64,000 nucleotides of DNA, from positions 310,001 through 374,000 of the forward strand of contig JAKFWK010000003.1 in NCBI GenBank assembly GCA_021732045.1. Direction: 5' to 3'. The DNA comes from Sulfurimonas sp. GTDB taxonomy: Bacteria; Campylobacterota; Campylobacteria; Campylobacterales; Sulfurimonadaceae. The notes beneath the pieces are model-generated. The model worked only from the letters and a program-made list of their open reading frames with translations. It was not told the origin of the DNA and ran no database searches. The translations under genes and the position numbers were made by a program. Every line of letters begins with the position of its first letter. The stretch's first letter is position 1. Positions 17,985 to 27,336 of this stretch are shown piece by piece.

Positions 17985-18104
17985 TATGTAACTGTTCAAA
18001 TACCACTAGCATTAGCTCTATGACCAAATGTGGCAAATGGAATTGGTGAAAATACGGCTGAACTTAACAGTAAGCTTCAAAACTTAACTTATGCTAAATA
18101 CTAA
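17985..18104 (+). pseudogene. Possible decayed coding remnant
   Basis: Downstream of the helicase, one frame reads as plausible protein on both sides of a TGA: VTVQIPLALAL, stop, then PNVANGIGENTAELNSKLQ and a final stop. There is no start codon or ribosome binding site. The family is not recognisable. It could be the eroded edge of a lost gene or chance. Nothing else is evident in 17983-18198 apart from a loose TAGACTC/GAGTCTA inverted pair. Confidence 0.2.
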
Positions 18105-18198
18105 AAAATATATCCTACTAGACTCTTAGGCGGATATGATTTTTTGGATTCCTTGTAAAACTAAAAAAGCGAGTCTATTTTTCGTGTAGCAAGAACTT

Positions 18199-20415
18199 CT
18201 ACAGATAAGTTTCACTATGCTCTTTTGCTACAAACAATACAAATCTCTTTGCCTCTTTTGTAAAAACTGTATTTTCAAAATCTAAAAGCATATGAGTTTT
18301 ATCTTTAAGAATAATATCGTTTGTATGTTTATCTATTTTTCCATCTTTGGCAGAAAGTATTTCTTTAAAATAATTCATTGTTTCTTTTGTGTCAGATGTA
18401 TCTATAAATATATCAAACCAGTTTTTACCAATTACCTCTTCAGGTAGATATCTATGATTATCTAGTAAATTAGACTCGAAATTAACTATGATTGCATTTT
18501 CATCTAAAACGGCTCTTAAGCACTCTTCGTTTGTAGGCACTTCAAGTTCATTGGTGTCACTGTTTTCCAATTGACTAACCATGTTTCTTCCACTCTCTTT
18601 AGATTTATACATAGCAATATCGGCTCTCTCTATTGTCCTTATTATGTCTTCGCCGGGAATATATATGGTGATTCCTATGCTGCAAGTAATATTTCCTACT
18701 ATATCAAACTTGCTTTTTTCAATTTTCTGTCTTATGTGTTCGGCTGCTCTTAGAAGTGCTTCTTTAGATTTAGTTTTGATTAAAATTATAAACTCTTCAC
18801 CGCCCCATCTGATTAAAAAATCATCTAACCTGATAGAGGATTTAATGTATTGTGAAAACTGCTGCAAGACAATATCTCCAGCATTGTGTCCATGTGTATC
18901 ATTAACCTTTTTGAAAAAGTCAATATCAATCATTGCAACCCCGAGATAGGTGTGACTATCTAAACTCTTTATGATTGAAGCAATATTTTTATTGAAAAAT
19001 TTTCTATTAAAAGCGTCAGTTAATTCATCTTTTTCTATTTTTTTAGATAAGTTAATTTTCTCAACCATAGTTGCACTTATATCTGTAAATGATATTAGGT
19101 ATTGTTCCTCTTCAAATTGACTTATCGAAATATTAAATGTGTGAGATGCACCATCCGCATCTTTCATAGTAATAATTCTTGCATCGCCCGATAATGGTTC
19201 AATTGTTGTTATCCAATTTTTATTATTCGGAACTTTTTCTAAACTAAAATAGCCATTCGAAGCAATAAATCTTCCGCTAATATCTTCGCTGATTTTTCTA
19301 AATTCTTCTATGCTTTCTACGGCAAAGAAGTTTAATGTAGCTTCGTTTACCAACAAAGTCTTTTTGCCATCAGAAATAATAATTATGTTTTTTTGGATAT
19401 CAAAAAGTTTTTGAAGTTTTCTATTTTTTTTGTCTAGCTGTTCGGTAAGAGTAGATATTGTGTCCTCTCTTCTTTTTATTAAACCAAACCCTATTGTAAG
19501 TAATATTAAAGTGAGAGCAGTTAAAAACAGAGTCAATATTTTGATTGAGCTATACATAAGTGAATGTTCAGATGATACATTACTTAAAAAGATAAAAGAA
19601 CCAAGCTTCTTTTTTGATATATCCTTCATTGGCGCTAGTGAAACAAAATATGTGCCATCACCAAGATTTATATCCGTATTGTTTAACTTTCCATTTACGA
19701 TATCATTTATCTCTTTTGGGATGATAGTGGTATTGTATTTGATATAGTCATTTTTTGTAGATATCTTATCGCTAAGCCTGTTTTTTACCTCTTTTGGTGC
19801 ATCTGTAAATATCTCTTTTTTTACGGCTATAAATATCTGCGTGTCCAAAAGTTTTGAGAGACTCTCTATCGTCTTGCCTATATCTTTGCCAAACTCAATA
19901 TACCCAATTTTCTTGCCATCTACAATCCATGGTTTTACGGCGCGAAGTGTATAGCTCTTCATAAGGCCAAACTCAAGTCCGCTTGAGAGTGAGTTTGTTT
20001 TTTGAGCATCTAGGAATGTAGCTCGTTTTATTGTATCGCCATCTTTGTTAAAGTTATGAACTCTTAAAAAGACTGTGCCATCATTTAAAATAAAATAGAA
20101 GTGCGTTAAGTCAATATCTTTGTTTAGCTTGTCAAATAGTGGTTTAGTTAAATCAAATAACTCTTTTTTATTTTTTGATTCAAATGATTTGATGATTGAG
20201 CTATCTGAGCCAACCATATCGATGAAGTTTGAAAAAACCTTTGTATCGTATTCGGATTCTAGCTCTAAATTATTAAAAAATTTATCAACTATATTTTTTT
20301 TATTTCCATGAATTGCAGTTTCTTGAAAATACATAAAACTAAATATAGTGATAATAAACATTGCAAGAACTGAGCCAATTAACGGAAAGTGTAAGTTTAA
20401 TCTATATTTATTCAT
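18199..20415 (-). CDS. Membrane sensor diguanylate cyclase with CACHE-like and PAS-like domains
   Basis: The 738-residue protein has membrane segments at about 9-30 and 285-307, enclosing a periplasmic sensor of about 250 residues that looks like a double-CACHE fold (FYFILNDGTVFLRVH, WIVDGKKIGYIEFGKD). A cytoplasmic PAS-like region follows, then GGDEF at about 460-620 with DELTDAFNRKFF and an intact WGGEEF active site. Unusually, a second PAS-like segment comes after the catalytic domain (ENAIIVNFESNLL to FVLFVAKEH). It should synthesise c-di-GMP in response to an external small molecule. ATG 20415 is chosen because GGGAAAA precedes it; an upstream start at 20478 adds 21 residues without a good site. 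Confidence 0.82.
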   Translation of the reverse strand: MNKYRLNLHFPLIGSVLAMFIITIFSFMYFQETAIHGNKKNIVDKFFNNLELESEYDTKVFSNFIDMVGSDSSIIKSFESKNKKELFDLTKPLFDKLNKDIDLTHFYFILNDGTVFLRVHNFNKDGDTIKRATFLDAQKTNSLSSGLEFGLMKSYTLRAVKPWIVDGKKIGYIEFGKDIGKTIESLSKLLDTQIFIAVKKEIFTDAPKEVKNRLSDKISTKNDYIKYNTTIIPKEINDIVNGKLNNTDINLGDGTYFVSLAPMKDISKKKLGSFIFLSNVSSEHSLMYSSIKILTLFLTALTLILLTIGFGLIKRREDTISTLTEQLDKKNRKLQKLFDIQKNIIIISDGKKTLLVNEATLNFFAVESIEEFRKISEDISGRFIASNGYFSLEKVPNNKNWITTIEPLSGDARIITMKDADGASHTFNISISQFEEEQYLISFTDISATMVEKINLSKKIEKDELTDAFNRKFFNKNIASIIKSLDSHTYLGVAMIDIDFFKKVNDTHGHNAGDIVLQQFSQYIKSSIRLDDFLIRWGGEEFIILIKTKSKEALLRAAEHIRQKIEKSKFDIVGNITCSIGITIYIPGEDIIRTIERADIAMYKSKESGRNMVSQLENSDTNELEVPTNEECLRAVLDENAIIVNFESNLLDNHRYLPEEVIGKNWFDIFIDTSDTKETMNYFKEILSAKDGKIDKHTNDIILKDKTHMLLDFENTVFTKEAKRFVLFVAKEHSETYL

Positions 20416-20618
20416 TTTTCCCAATTTTAATTTAGATATATACATATATATTATACAAAATTTATATGAATCAATCATTGACTCATCTCAAAATTTTTAA
20501 TGTAAAAATAGCTTTATCTACTGTGAAAAGGTAATAAAGTATATGTGTTAGAGAGTTCTGCTTTTATAGCTATAATTAATGTTTATTTATCTATACGAGC
20601 GAGCATTGTGAATGAAAA

Positions 20619-20695
20619 TGGTGCGCTATGCAGGATTTGAACCTGCGGCCTACAGCTTAGGAAGCCGTTGCTCTATCCAGCTGAGCTAATAACGC
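20619..20695 (-). tRNA. tRNA-Arg (anticodon CCT)
   Basis: The reverse strand folds as a complete cloverleaf of 77 bases: 7-bp acceptor stem with one G-U pair, D arm, anticodon stem ACGGC/GCTGT around loop TTCCTAA (anticodon CCT at 34-36), T arm GCAGG-TTCAAAT-CCTGC, and an encoded 3' CCA. It reads AGG codons. Confidence 0.95.
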
Positions 20696-20703
20696 GAAGT
20701 GGA

Positions 20704-20709
20704 ATTATA
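20704..20709 (-). promoter_or_regulatory. -10 box of tRNA-Arg
   Basis: On the minus strand a perfect TATAAT lies 8 bases before the mature tRNA 5' end. No clear -35 hexamer is visible, as is usual in Campylobacterota sigma-70 promoters. Confidence 0.6.
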
Positions 20710-20743
20710 TCTAATCTTGGAGAGAGTTTGATGGGGTGAAAAA

Positions 20744-20757
20744 AGGAACAAATTCCT
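20744..20757 (-). terminator. Rho-independent terminator after the peroxiredoxin gene
   Basis: On the minus strand AGGAA, a four-base loop and TTCCT form a hairpin directly followed by six T residues, 12 bases after the peroxiredoxin stop. The stem is short but the position and T run fit. Confidence 0.55.
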
Positions 20758-20768
20758 CTTTTCTTTTT

Positions 20769-21365
20769 TTATAATTTTTCGCTATTTTTCGCCAAATATT
20801 CAGCAACGCCAGCAGTTGTTGCTTTCATGCCCTCATCACCTTTTACCCAACCAGCGGCACAAACTTCACCATGCTCATCGGTAAACTGCATTGCATCTAC
20901 CATACGAATCATTTCGTCAATATTTCTTCCAAGGGGCAAGTCATTTATCACAGCATGACGAATCACACCTTTGCCATCAATTAAAAAACTTCCACGAAGA
21001 GCAACTGATTCTCCAAACAAAACATCATAATCTTTTGAGATCTGTTTAGTTAAATCTGCAACAAGTGGATATTTAACTCTTCCGATACCACCTTTTTCAA
21101 TAGGAGTTTCTCTCCATGCAAAGTGTGAAAACTGGCTATCAACTGAAACACCAATAACATTTATGCCACGACTTTTAAAATCTTCAACTCTATGAGAAAA
21201 CGCAATGATTTCAGATGGACATACAAAAGTAAAGTCAAGTGGGTAGAAAAATAGCACGGCACCTTTTGCACCTAAGTTTTTCATTAAGTTAAATTTTTCA
21301 TCAATCGAGCCATCTGCCAAAACCGCCGTAGCCGTAAAATCTGGAGCTTTATTTGTTACTAACAT
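20769..21365 (-). CDS. 2-Cys peroxiredoxin (AhpC/TSA family)
   Basis: The 198-residue protein has the peroxidatic cysteine in DFTFVCPSE (about 50), the conserved arginine in the SQFSHFAWRETP region, and the resolving cysteine in EVCAAGW near 170. It lacks any AhpF partner gene nearby, so it probably uses thioredoxin. It reduces hydrogen peroxide and alkyl hydroperoxides in the cytoplasm. The start ATG is preceded by AAAAGGAT, an adequate ribosome binding site. It is divergent from metK, with a 157-bp intergenic region containing promoters for both. Confidence 0.93.
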   Translation of the reverse strand: MLVTNKAPDFTATAVLADGSIDEKFNLMKNLGAKGAVLFFYPLDFTFVCPSEIIAFSHRVEDFKSRGINVIGVSVDSQFSHFAWRETPIEKGGIGRVKYPLVADLTKQISKDYDVLFGESVALRGSFLIDGKGVIRHAVINDLPLGRNIDEMIRMVDAMQFTDEHGEVCAAGWVKGDEGMKATTAGVAEYLAKNSEKL

Positions 21366-21469
21366 ATATAATCCTTTTAAGTTGTTTGTGCAATTTTAAC
21401 GAAACTATAGTAATAGATTTATAATTAATTTAGCCATTTTATACGGTTTAAGAAATAATAAATATATGA

Positions 21470-21504
21470 TATACTTGCGACGATTTACGGAGCTGGACTC
21501 TGTA
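21470..21504 (+). promoter_or_regulatory. metK promoter -10 and leader hairpin
   Basis: TATACT at 21470-21475 is a good -10 for a start near 21482. The predicted leader then forms a 7-bp stem (one G-U pair) at 21486-21504, TACGGAG/CTCTGTA around a five-base loop. The ribosome binding site AAGGAA follows at 21512-21517. No known SAM riboswitch is recognisable. The hairpin may only stabilise the mRNA. Confidence 0.4.
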
Positions 21505-21522
21505 TCTCAATAAGGAAAATCG

Positions 21523-22680
21523 ATGACAAAAGAGTATATATTTACTTCAGAGTCTGTAACAGAAGGGCATCCTGATAAGATGGCAGATCAGATTAGTGAT
21601 GCAATTCTGGATTATATTATTGAACGAGATGCTAATGCACGCGTTGCGTGTGAGACACTAGTATCTAATGGTTTTTGTGTAATTGCAGGCGAATTAAAAA
21701 CAACGGCTTATGCCCCGATGCAAGAGATTGCAAGAAAAGTTATCCAAGAGATTGGTTACACTGATGCAACTTATGGTTTTGATTATCGCTCAGCGGCAGT
21801 GCTAAATGGAATTGGTGAGCAATCAGCAGACATAAATCAAGGTGTTGATCAAGCTGGTGGTGAGATAGGAGCAGGAGATCAAGGTCTTATGTTTGGTTAT
21901 GCTTGTCGTGAAACAGATGTTTTAATGCCACTTCCAATTCATTTGGCTCATAGACTAACTCAAAGATTGGCACAAGTTCGTAAAGAGGGAATTATTCCAT
22001 ATCTTCGTCCTGATGGAAAAGCACAAATAAGTGTTAAATACATAGACGGTATGCCGGTTTCAGTTGAGACTGTAGTTATTTCAACACAACACGCTCCAGA
22101 TATACCTCAAGAGAAGATTCATGAAGATGTTATCAAAGAGGTTATAAGTAAAGTTATTCCGGCGGAGCTTATGAGTAAAGATGTTGTTTTTCACATTAAT
22201 CCAACAGGTAACTTTGTAATCGGTGGACCACAGGGTGATGCTGGACTAACTGGACGAAAAATCATCGTAGATACTTACGGCGGAAGTTGTCCACACGGCG
22301 GCGGTGCTTTCTCTGGAAAAGACCCAACCAAAGTAGATAGAAGTGCGGCTTATGCGGCTAGACATGTAGCAAAAAACCTTGTTGCGTCAGGTGCTTGTGA
22401 TAAAGCTACAATCCAAGTTGCTTATGCTATTGGTGTAGCGAAACCAGTTTCAATCATGGTTGATACGCACGGTACGGGTAAAGTTGAAGAGGAAAAAATA
22501 GAAGAGTGTGTGAAAGCACTTTTTGACCTATCTCCAAAAGGAATAATCACTTCACTTGACCTTCTTCGCCCAATATATAGAAAAACTGCCGCATACGGGC
22601 ATTTTGGAAGAGAAGAAGATGGGTTCTCATGGGAAAAAACAGATAGAGCAGAAGATATCAAAAAATATCTAAACATTTAA
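21523..22680 (+). CDS. metK: S-adenosylmethionine synthetase
   Basis: The 385-residue enzyme makes S-adenosylmethionine from methionine and ATP. It shows the signature [16 protein letters not shown] near residue 16, [16 protein letters not shown] near 120, and the phosphate-binding [19 protein letters not shown] near 265. Length is normal for the family. It is preceded by AAGGAAAAT. The product serves the many AdoMet-dependent enzymes here, including the DNA methyltransferases, MiaB and RimO. It is transcribed alone and followed by hairpins at 22727-22749. Confidence 0.97.
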   Translation: MTKEYIFTSESVTEGHPDKMADQISDAILDYIIERDANARVACETLVSNGFCVIAGELKTTAYAPMQEIARKVIQEIGYTDATYGFDYRSAAVLNGIGEQSADINQGVDQAGGEIGAGDQGLMFGYACRETDVLMPLPIHLAHRLTQRLAQVRKEGIIPYLRPDGKAQISVKYIDGMPVSVETVVISTQHAPDIPQEKIHEDVIKEVISKVIPAELMSKDVVFHINPTGNFVIGGPQGDAGLTGRKIIVDTYGGSCPHGGGAFSGKDPTKVDRSAAYAARHVAKNLVASGACDKATIQVAYAIGVAKPVSIMVDTHGTGKVEEEKIEECVKALFDLSPKGIITSLDLLRPIYRKTAAYGHFGREEDGFSWEKTDRAEDIKKYLNI

Positions 22681-22726
22681 TAACAATTATCAAGTTTAGC
22701 AGTATGAAATTTGTTGCTTACAAAAG

Positions 22727-22768
22727 AGTAACAGATTCCTATTGTTACTTGTTCGAAAAAAGCTTTTT
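22727..22768 (+). terminator. Hairpins after metK
   Basis: AGTAACA and TGTTACT form a 7-bp stem (22727-22749). It is followed by a self-complementary AAAAAAGCTTTTTT stretch ending in T residues. Either could terminate metK transcription. Confidence 0.45.
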
Positions 22769-22827
22769 TAGCTATCTTTAAAAATCTTTAGCTAAACTTA
22801 TCACGAAAATAAAATTAGGAGACTATT

Positions 22828-23112
22828 ATGGCAGTAATTATTGGTGATACTTGTATTAACTGTGGTGCTTGTATTGACGAGTGCCCAGTAGAAGCGATTG
22901 TTGATGAGGATGATAATCCAACTGGAGAAGAAATTTATTATGTATATAGTGACAAATGTGTAGAGTGTGTTGGACATCATGATGAGCCGGCATGTGCTAC
23001 TGCTTGTCCTACTGAAGGATGTATAACTTGGAGTGAAATTGGCGAAAGTCCATCTCACCGCGAAGATATTACTGATGCTCAGCGTTCAAACAGAGAACCT
23101 GTAGTAAAATAA
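22828..23112 (+). CDS. 2[4Fe-4S] ferredoxin
   Basis: The 94-residue protein has two cluster-binding sets: CINCGACIDECP near residue 10 and CVECVGHHDEPACATACP near 50. The second has the long insertion between its second and third cysteines that typifies YfhL/FdxA-like ferredoxins of proteobacteria. It is a cytoplasmic low-potential electron carrier. A strong ribosome binding site (AGGAG) precedes the ATG. The acidic C-terminus is normal. It is monocistronic and ends at a strong hairpin. Confidence 0.93.
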   Translation: MAVIIGDTCINCGACIDECPVEAIVDEDDNPTGEEIYYVYSDKCVECVGHHDEPACATACPTEGCITWSEIGESPSHREDITDAQRSNREPVVK

Positions 23113-23117
23113 TTCCA

Positions 23118-23144
23118 ATTACAAAGTGTTTTTCACTTTGTAAT
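23118..23144. terminator. Strong hairpin after ferredoxin gene
   Basis: An 11-bp perfect stem (ATTACAAAGTG / CACTTTGTAAT) with a five-T loop starts six bases after the ferredoxin stop. The loop and flanks give little downstream T run, but stem length and location make a terminator likely. Confidence 0.65.
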
Positions 23145-23250
23145 CCCCCATCTAAATCTTTTCAATCGATAAATTTTCCAATTTAATTTAAAACACACTC
23201 TTTTTCCGATATAATTCCACTCTAATTTTATATAATCAATAGGAGATTTT

Positions 23251-23664
23251 ATGGAGCGTACTCTATCAATCATAAAGCCAGATGCTGTAGCAAAGGGTGT
23301 TGTTGGAAAAATCTTAGACCGTTTCGAGAGTAATGGTTTAAAAATAGCAGCAACAAGAAAGATTCAACTTTCTCGTGCAGATGCTGAAGCTTTTTATGCA
23401 GTTCATGCAGAGAGACCTTTCTTTGGAGACTTAGTTGATTTCATGATTAGCGGTCCAGTTGTTGTTTCGGTTTTAAAAGGTGAAAATGCAATGCAAAAAA
23501 ACCGCGATCTTATGGGAGCAACTAACCCAAAAGAAGCAGCAGCAGGAACTATTCGTGCTGATTTTGCTGAAAATATAGATGCAAATGCAGTTCATGGAAG
23601 TGATTCTGTTGAAAATGCAGCTGTAGAAATTGCATTCTTTTTCTCAGAGAGAGAAATTTCATAA
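23251..23664 (+). CDS. ndk: Nucleoside diphosphate kinase
   Basis: The 137-residue enzyme transfers the gamma phosphate of ATP to other nucleoside diphosphates. The signature around the catalytic histidine reads NAVHGSDS near 115, with N-terminal [12 protein letters not shown] and MGATNPKEA upstream. Length matches the family. AGGAG precedes the ATG. DUF177-rpmF-plsX-fabH follow closely on the same strand, so it may be the first gene of that run. Confidence 0.97.
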   Translation: MERTLSIIKPDAVAKGVVGKILDRFESNGLKIAATRKIQLSRADAEAFYAVHAERPFFGDLVDFMISGPVVVSVLKGENAMQKNRDLMGATNPKEAAAGTIRADFAENIDANAVHGSDSVENAAVEIAFFFSEREIS

Positions 23665-23670
23665 TTTTTC

Positions 23671-24027
23671 ATGCAGATAGCTCTAAGAAAAATAACTAAA
23701 ATCCCGCTAGATTTCGAAGTAAAATCTGATGAAATAACTTTTAAAGGTTATTTGCAGTATGATTCCGGCAAATTAATTTTACTAAAAGCGAAATTAAGTG
23801 GGAAAATCACTACAGATTGTAATATCTGTGCTGATGAGTTTAAGTTAGATATTGATGAAGATTTAGAGCTTTTTATCTCAGATGGTCTTTATAAAAGTAG
23901 TGAAGAGTATCCTGAGGATATTATAGAAGTACTAAATTCCGTTGTTGATTTAGAAGAAATTATGAACTCAGAGATAGCGCTCATTAAGAGTGATTATCTA
24001 TCTTGTGAGGGTTGTAAAACTAAATAG
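23671..24027 (+). CDS. DUF177 (YceD-like) protein
   Basis: The 118-residue acidic protein has a CxxC at CNIC near residue 51 and a second CEGC close to the end; the four cysteines could hold zinc. It matches the DUF177 pattern in size, in its central DCNICADEF-like segment and in its place immediately before rpmF. YceD proteins are implicated in ribosomal RNA or ribosome maturation in other bacteria, but the mechanism is not settled. It starts 6 bp after ndk. Confidence 0.8.
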   Translation: MQIALRKITKIPLDFEVKSDEITFKGYLQYDSGKLILLKAKLSGKITTDCNICADEFKLDIDEDLELFISDGLYKSSEEYPEDIIEVLNSVVDLEEIMNSEIALIKSDYLSCEGCKTK

Positions 24028-24126
24028 TGTTTGTTTTTTAGACAAGCTTTAGTAGCCAAAACGGCTTCAGTGAAGCAAAAGTTACTTTGTCTCTTTTGTA
24101 AGCTAATCAAATGAAAGGAAAATATC

Positions 24127-24276
24127 ATGGCAGTACCAAAACGAAGAGTGTCTCATTCTCGCGCAGCAAAAAGAAGAACTCACTATAAGATTTCTTTAGC
24201 TCGTCCAATTAAAGACAAAGATGGAACATATAAGCTTCCACACCATATCAATCCAACGACTGGTGAGTATAAATAG
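24127..24276 (+). CDS. rpmF: 50S ribosomal protein L32
   Basis: A 49-residue basic protein begins [20 protein letters not shown] and ends INPTTGEYK, the typical L32 pattern. It lacks the zinc cysteines, so it is the C-minus form. It is too short for a default ORF cutoff. AAAGGAAA precedes the ATG. It lies between the DUF177 gene and plsX, the conserved order in many bacteria. Confidence 0.95.
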   Translation: MAVPKRRVSHSRAAKRRTHYKISLARPIKDKDGTYKLPHHINPTTGEYK

Positions 24277-24279
24277 TCA

Positions 24280-25278
24280 ATGGTAAAAATTGCTATTGAC
24301 GCAATGGGCGGGGACTTTGGTCCTGCTCCAATCATAGAAGGCACTATTCAGGCTTTAAAACAGAAGCTTTTCATTCCTATTTTAGTTGGAAAAAAATCAG
24401 AAATTTTACCTCTGTTACCGAAGCGTTATAGAGATAAGATTTTAATAGTTGAAGCCGATGATGTAATATCTATGCATGACTCAGCAACTGACGCAGTTAA
24501 AAGAAAAGAGAGTAGCATTTATAAGGCAGTTGATCTTGTAAAAAACGGTGAAGCTGATGGTGTCGTATCTGCTGGACATAGCGGAGCGACAATGACTCTA
24601 GCTACTCTTAGACTTGGACGCTTAAAAGGTGTTTTAAGACCAGCATTAGTAACTCTTATGCCAACAAAAAATTCTCGTAAATCAGTTGTTCTTGATGTTG
24701 GAGCAAATGTTGATTCAAAACCAGAACATCTGTTACAATTCGCTATAATGGGTGGATGCTATGCTGAAGATATGTTCAAAATATCAACCCCATCTATTGG
24801 CTTACTCGCGAATGGTGAAGAGGATTCTAAGGGTAATGAGCTAACAAAAACAACTTTTAAAATGCTTCAAGGCTATAAAGGCTTTAAAGGAAATGTTGAA
24901 GGTAGTGATATTTTTAATGCAAGTTGTGATGTTATAGTCTGCGATGGTTTTGTTGGTAATTTGGTGTTAAAAGCATCCGAAGGAGTAGCCTCAACGATAA
25001 CAGGACTTATTAAAGAGTATATTAGAAAGTCTCCTATTGCTATAACTGGAGCACTTTTAATGAGAAAAGTGTTTAAGCTATTGAAAGAGCAGATGGACTA
25101 TGCCGAGATTGGTGGTGCACCACTTATTGGAATTCATGGTTGTGCAATAGTAGGACATGGAAAAAGTAATCCAAAAGCTATAAAAAATGCAATTTTTCAA
25201 GCAATAAATTATGTAGATACTAATGTGAATGAGCATATTGTTGAGAGACTAGAGATGCTAAAGAGCAAGGAAGATTAA
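24280..25278 (+). CDS. plsX: Phosphate acyltransferase
   Basis: The 332-residue protein makes acyl phosphate from acyl-ACP, feeding phospholipid synthesis. It begins [15 protein letters not shown], has SAGHSGATM near 108, VLDVGANVD near 147 and [10 protein letters not shown] near 284, all PlsX signatures. It starts 3 bases after the L32 stop and overlaps fabH by one base (TAATG). The linkage of lipid synthesis with ribosomal and metabolic genes is conserved. Confidence 0.96.
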   Translation: MVKIAIDAMGGDFGPAPIIEGTIQALKQKLFIPILVGKKSEILPLLPKRYRDKILIVEADDVISMHDSATDAVKRKESSIYKAVDLVKNGEADGVVSAGHSGATMTLATLRLGRLKGVLRPALVTLMPTKNSRKSVVLDVGANVDSKPEHLLQFAIMGGCYAEDMFKISTPSIGLLANGEEDSKGNELTKTTFKMLQGYKGFKGNVEGSDIFNASCDVIVCDGFVGNLVLKASEGVASTITGLIKEYIRKSPIAITGALLMRKVFKLLKEQMDYAEIGGAPLIGIHGCAIVGHGKSNPKAIKNAIFQAINYVDTNVNEHIVERLEMLKSKED

Positions 25279-26276
25279 TGATGTATGCAGCACTTCGTTC
25301 AATAGGTGCATATGCTCCTAGTAAAATATTAACAAATGAAGAACTCTCAGTAATGGTTGATACTTCAGATGAATGGATTATTAAGCGAACAGGGATTAAA
25401 GAGCGACATATTGCAGCTAAAGATGAATTTACTAGTGATATGGGCGTAAGTGCAGCAAATATCGCACTGGATAGAAGCGGAATAAATAGAGACGAGATAG
25501 ATATGATTGTCTGTGCTACAATCTCACCTGATTATTTTTGTATGCCTTCAACTGCAACTATCATATCTCATAAACTCGATTTAAAAAATGTAACTGCATT
25601 TGATATCTCAGCAGCTTGTACTGGTTTTGTTTATGCTCTTTCAATAGCAAAAGCATTTATAGAGTCTGGTATGAAAAAGAATGTGCTTATAGTTGGAGCA
25701 GAAAAACTATCTGCGATAACTGACTATACAGATAGAGGAACATGCATACTTTTTGGTGATGGCGCTGGTGCTGCGGTAATAAGTGCAACAAAAGACAAAA
25801 GCGAAGCAATTATTGATATTCATACTGGTTCAGATGGAGAGTATGCAGATCTGCTAATGACGCCAAACGGCGGTAGCGGTTCAGCTCATGATTCGTTGGC
25901 ACAAGAAGCTAGCAGCTGTTTTATGCAAATGAAGGGAAATGAGACTTTCAAAGTTGCAGTACGAACCCTAACAAAAGATGTTGAAGAAATTTTAGAGACA
26001 AATAATATAGATAGTTCAGAGATAAAGCATTTTGTTCCTCATCAAGCTAATCTTAGGATTATAAAAGCGGTTGGTGATGCATTAAAGTTAAAAGATGAAC
26101 AGGTTGTTCTTACGGTTGAGAAGTATGGAAATACATCAAGCGCATCAATTCCAATGGCGATTAATGATGTTTACGAGAGTGGTAATCTTAAAGCTGGGGA
26201 GCTTATGTTGCTTGATGCTTTTGGTGGAGGCTTGACATGGGGAAGTGCTTTAGTTCCATTCTCGCCACTAAAATAA
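25278..26276 (+). CDS. fabH: 3-oxoacyl-ACP synthase III
   Basis: The 332-residue condensing enzyme starts fatty acid synthesis from acetyl-CoA and malonyl-ACP. The catalytic triad is visible: Cys in [12 protein letters not shown] near 114, His in PHQANLR near 256 and Asn in YGNTSSAS near 286. [16 protein letters not shown] near 29 is typical. Two adjacent ATGs allow either start. Overlap by one base with plsX implies coupling. Confidence 0.96.
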   Translation: MMYAALRSIGAYAPSKILTNEELSVMVDTSDEWIIKRTGIKERHIAAKDEFTSDMGVSAANIALDRSGINRDEIDMIVCATISPDYFCMPSTATIISHKLDLKNVTAFDISAACTGFVYALSIAKAFIESGMKKNVLIVGAEKLSAITDYTDRGTCILFGDGAGAAVISATKDKSEAIIDIHTGSDGEYADLLMTPNGGSGSAHDSLAQEASSCFMQMKGNETFKVAVRTLTKDVEEILETNNIDSSEIKHFVPHQANLRIIKAVGDALKLKDEQVVLTVEKYGNTSSASIPMAINDVYESGNLKAGELMLLDAFGGGLTWGSALVPFSPLK

Positions 26277-26383
26277 TTTTTCAAAATTAAATAACACTTT
26301 TGCCAGATTTCTTCGTTGAAGTTTGGTTTTCTTTCGTCATATACTTACAGTATGCTCCTCAATAAAAACAAACTTCGCCTCAA

Positions 26384-26502
26384 ACTATGACAAAATTTAG
26401 AATTTTAATTGTGAAAAAGGCTGTTTTTGCTATCTTTTTTTCAGAAAAACTAAATTTTGCCCCAGACTATAACAAAATCTAAAGTTTTAATTGTGAAAAA
26501 AG
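26384..26502. repeat. Two diverged copies of a ~37-bp intergenic repeat
   Basis: A unit beginning ACTATGACAAAATTTAG (26384-26420) recurs as ACTATAACAAAATCTAA (26466-26502). The copies share TTTTAATTGTGAAAAA and differ at a few positions, 82 bp apart. Related fragments (TTTTGCC, AACTTCG, ACAAACTTCG) and a small ATACT/AGTAT inverted pair occupy the rest of 26277-26510. No ORF with coding character is present. Confidence 0.55.
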
Positions 26503-26510
26503 TCTTGAAT

Positions 26511-26879
26511 TTATCTATTTTCTAAAGCATTTTTAACTGTTCTGTAGAACTTCTCTTTATTTGGAAGATTTAAGCACGCCTCTCTTAGTTTTTCTCCCCA
26601 CATTGGATTTGGAAAGTAGCTATCTTCCTCAAATCTGGCCATTACATGGATGTGAACTCTTGGTAGCATATTTGCAAAAGATGCCATATTTATCTTTTTG
26701 GGAGTGTAGTAATTTTTCATTTCATCTTCTACAATATCGTAAACTTCCCAAAGTCTAACTCTTAGTTTTTTTGGAATATCCCCTAGCTCTTTGTATGGCT
26801 CTTTTGTGAAGATTTTTAACCATGGAATTTCACTCTTCTCATTTTCTATATAAAGTTCATCATCTTCATAAATAATCAT
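26511..26879 (-). CDS. HIT-family nucleotide hydrolase/transferase
   Basis: The 122-residue protein resembles compact HIT proteins. The motif LPRVHIHVMARF near 85-96 corresponds to the H-x-H-x part of the histidine triad; the last histidine of the canonical H-phi-H-phi-H is replaced, as in some family members that read HVHWHVIPRY. It would hydrolyse AMP-containing nucleotides such as AppppA or AMP-lysine, but the substrate is unknown. It is transcribed alone toward the fabH gene. Confidence 0.7.
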   Translation of the reverse strand: MIIYEDDELYIENEKSEIPWLKIFTKEPYKELGDIPKKLRVRLWEVYDIVEDEMKNYYTPKKINMASFANMLPRVHIHVMARFEEDSYFPNPMWGEKLREACLNLPNKEKFYRTVKNALENR

Positions 26880-26985
26880 ATCTTCTCTCTCTTTTTTTAT
26901 AAATTATATCAAATTTATCCAGCTTCAGTTGGATTGCTTTACTGAAAGAAGCTATTATTTCGGTACTAAATTTAAAGGATAAATA

Positions 26986-27288
26986 GTGATACTTTTACAA
27001 ATAGATTTTCCATATAGTGGACCAGTTGGTAAAGAGATGGCTGAGGCGTTTGATGATTTGGCAAACTCTATTGCAAAAGAAAAAGGATTGATGTTTAAAA
27101 TATGGACAGAAAACAGAGAGACAAAAGAGGCTGGTGGAATATATATGTTTGAAGATTTATCATCGCTAGATGCTTATCTTGAGATGCATACGAAAAGACT
27201 TGAGGGTTTTGGTGTTACAAATATTAGATCTAAGATTTTTGAAGTAAATGAGGCTCTATCGAAGATTACAAAAGCTCCAATTTTTTGA
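26986..27288 (+). CDS. YdhR-like monooxygenase-fold protein
   Basis: The 100-residue alpha/beta protein has the YdhR pattern: a short beta start (LLQIDFPYSGPVG), then GLMFKIWTENRETKEAGGIYMFED, and LEGFGVTNIRSKIFEVN near the end. YdhR proteins form dimers with a ferredoxin-like fold and are annotated as putative monooxygenases without known substrate. The start is GTG, preceded by AAAGGAT at a good distance. It converges on the DEAD-box gene, with a shared terminator between. Confidence 0.78.
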   Translation: MILLQIDFPYSGPVGKEMAEAFDDLANSIAKEKGLMFKIWTENRETKEAGGIYMFEDLSSLDAYLEMHTKRLEGFGVTNIRSKIFEVNEALSKITKAPIF

Positions 27289-27298
27289 ATAAGCTAAG

Positions 27299-27330
27299 TC
27301 TTTAAACCCCAATAAATAGGGGTTTAAAGA
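27299..27330. terminator. Bidirectional terminator between convergent genes
   Basis: A perfect 12-bp stem (TCTTTAAACCCC / GGGGTTTAAAGA) encloses an eight-base loop. It lies just after the YdhR-like stop and just after the DEAD-box helicase stop. This is the strongest terminator structure in the window. Confidence 0.85.
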
Positions 27331-27336
27331 GTAATT

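Noticed and set aside
20564..20576. Plus-strand TATAAT inside a 12-bp palindrome near the tRNA
   Set aside because: There is no gene downstream on that strand except the antisense of the tRNA, and the site is probably a chance feature of AT-rich DNA.
21486..21522. SAM riboswitch in front of metK
   Set aside because: The leader is too short and has a single small stem; no known SAM-binding architecture fits.
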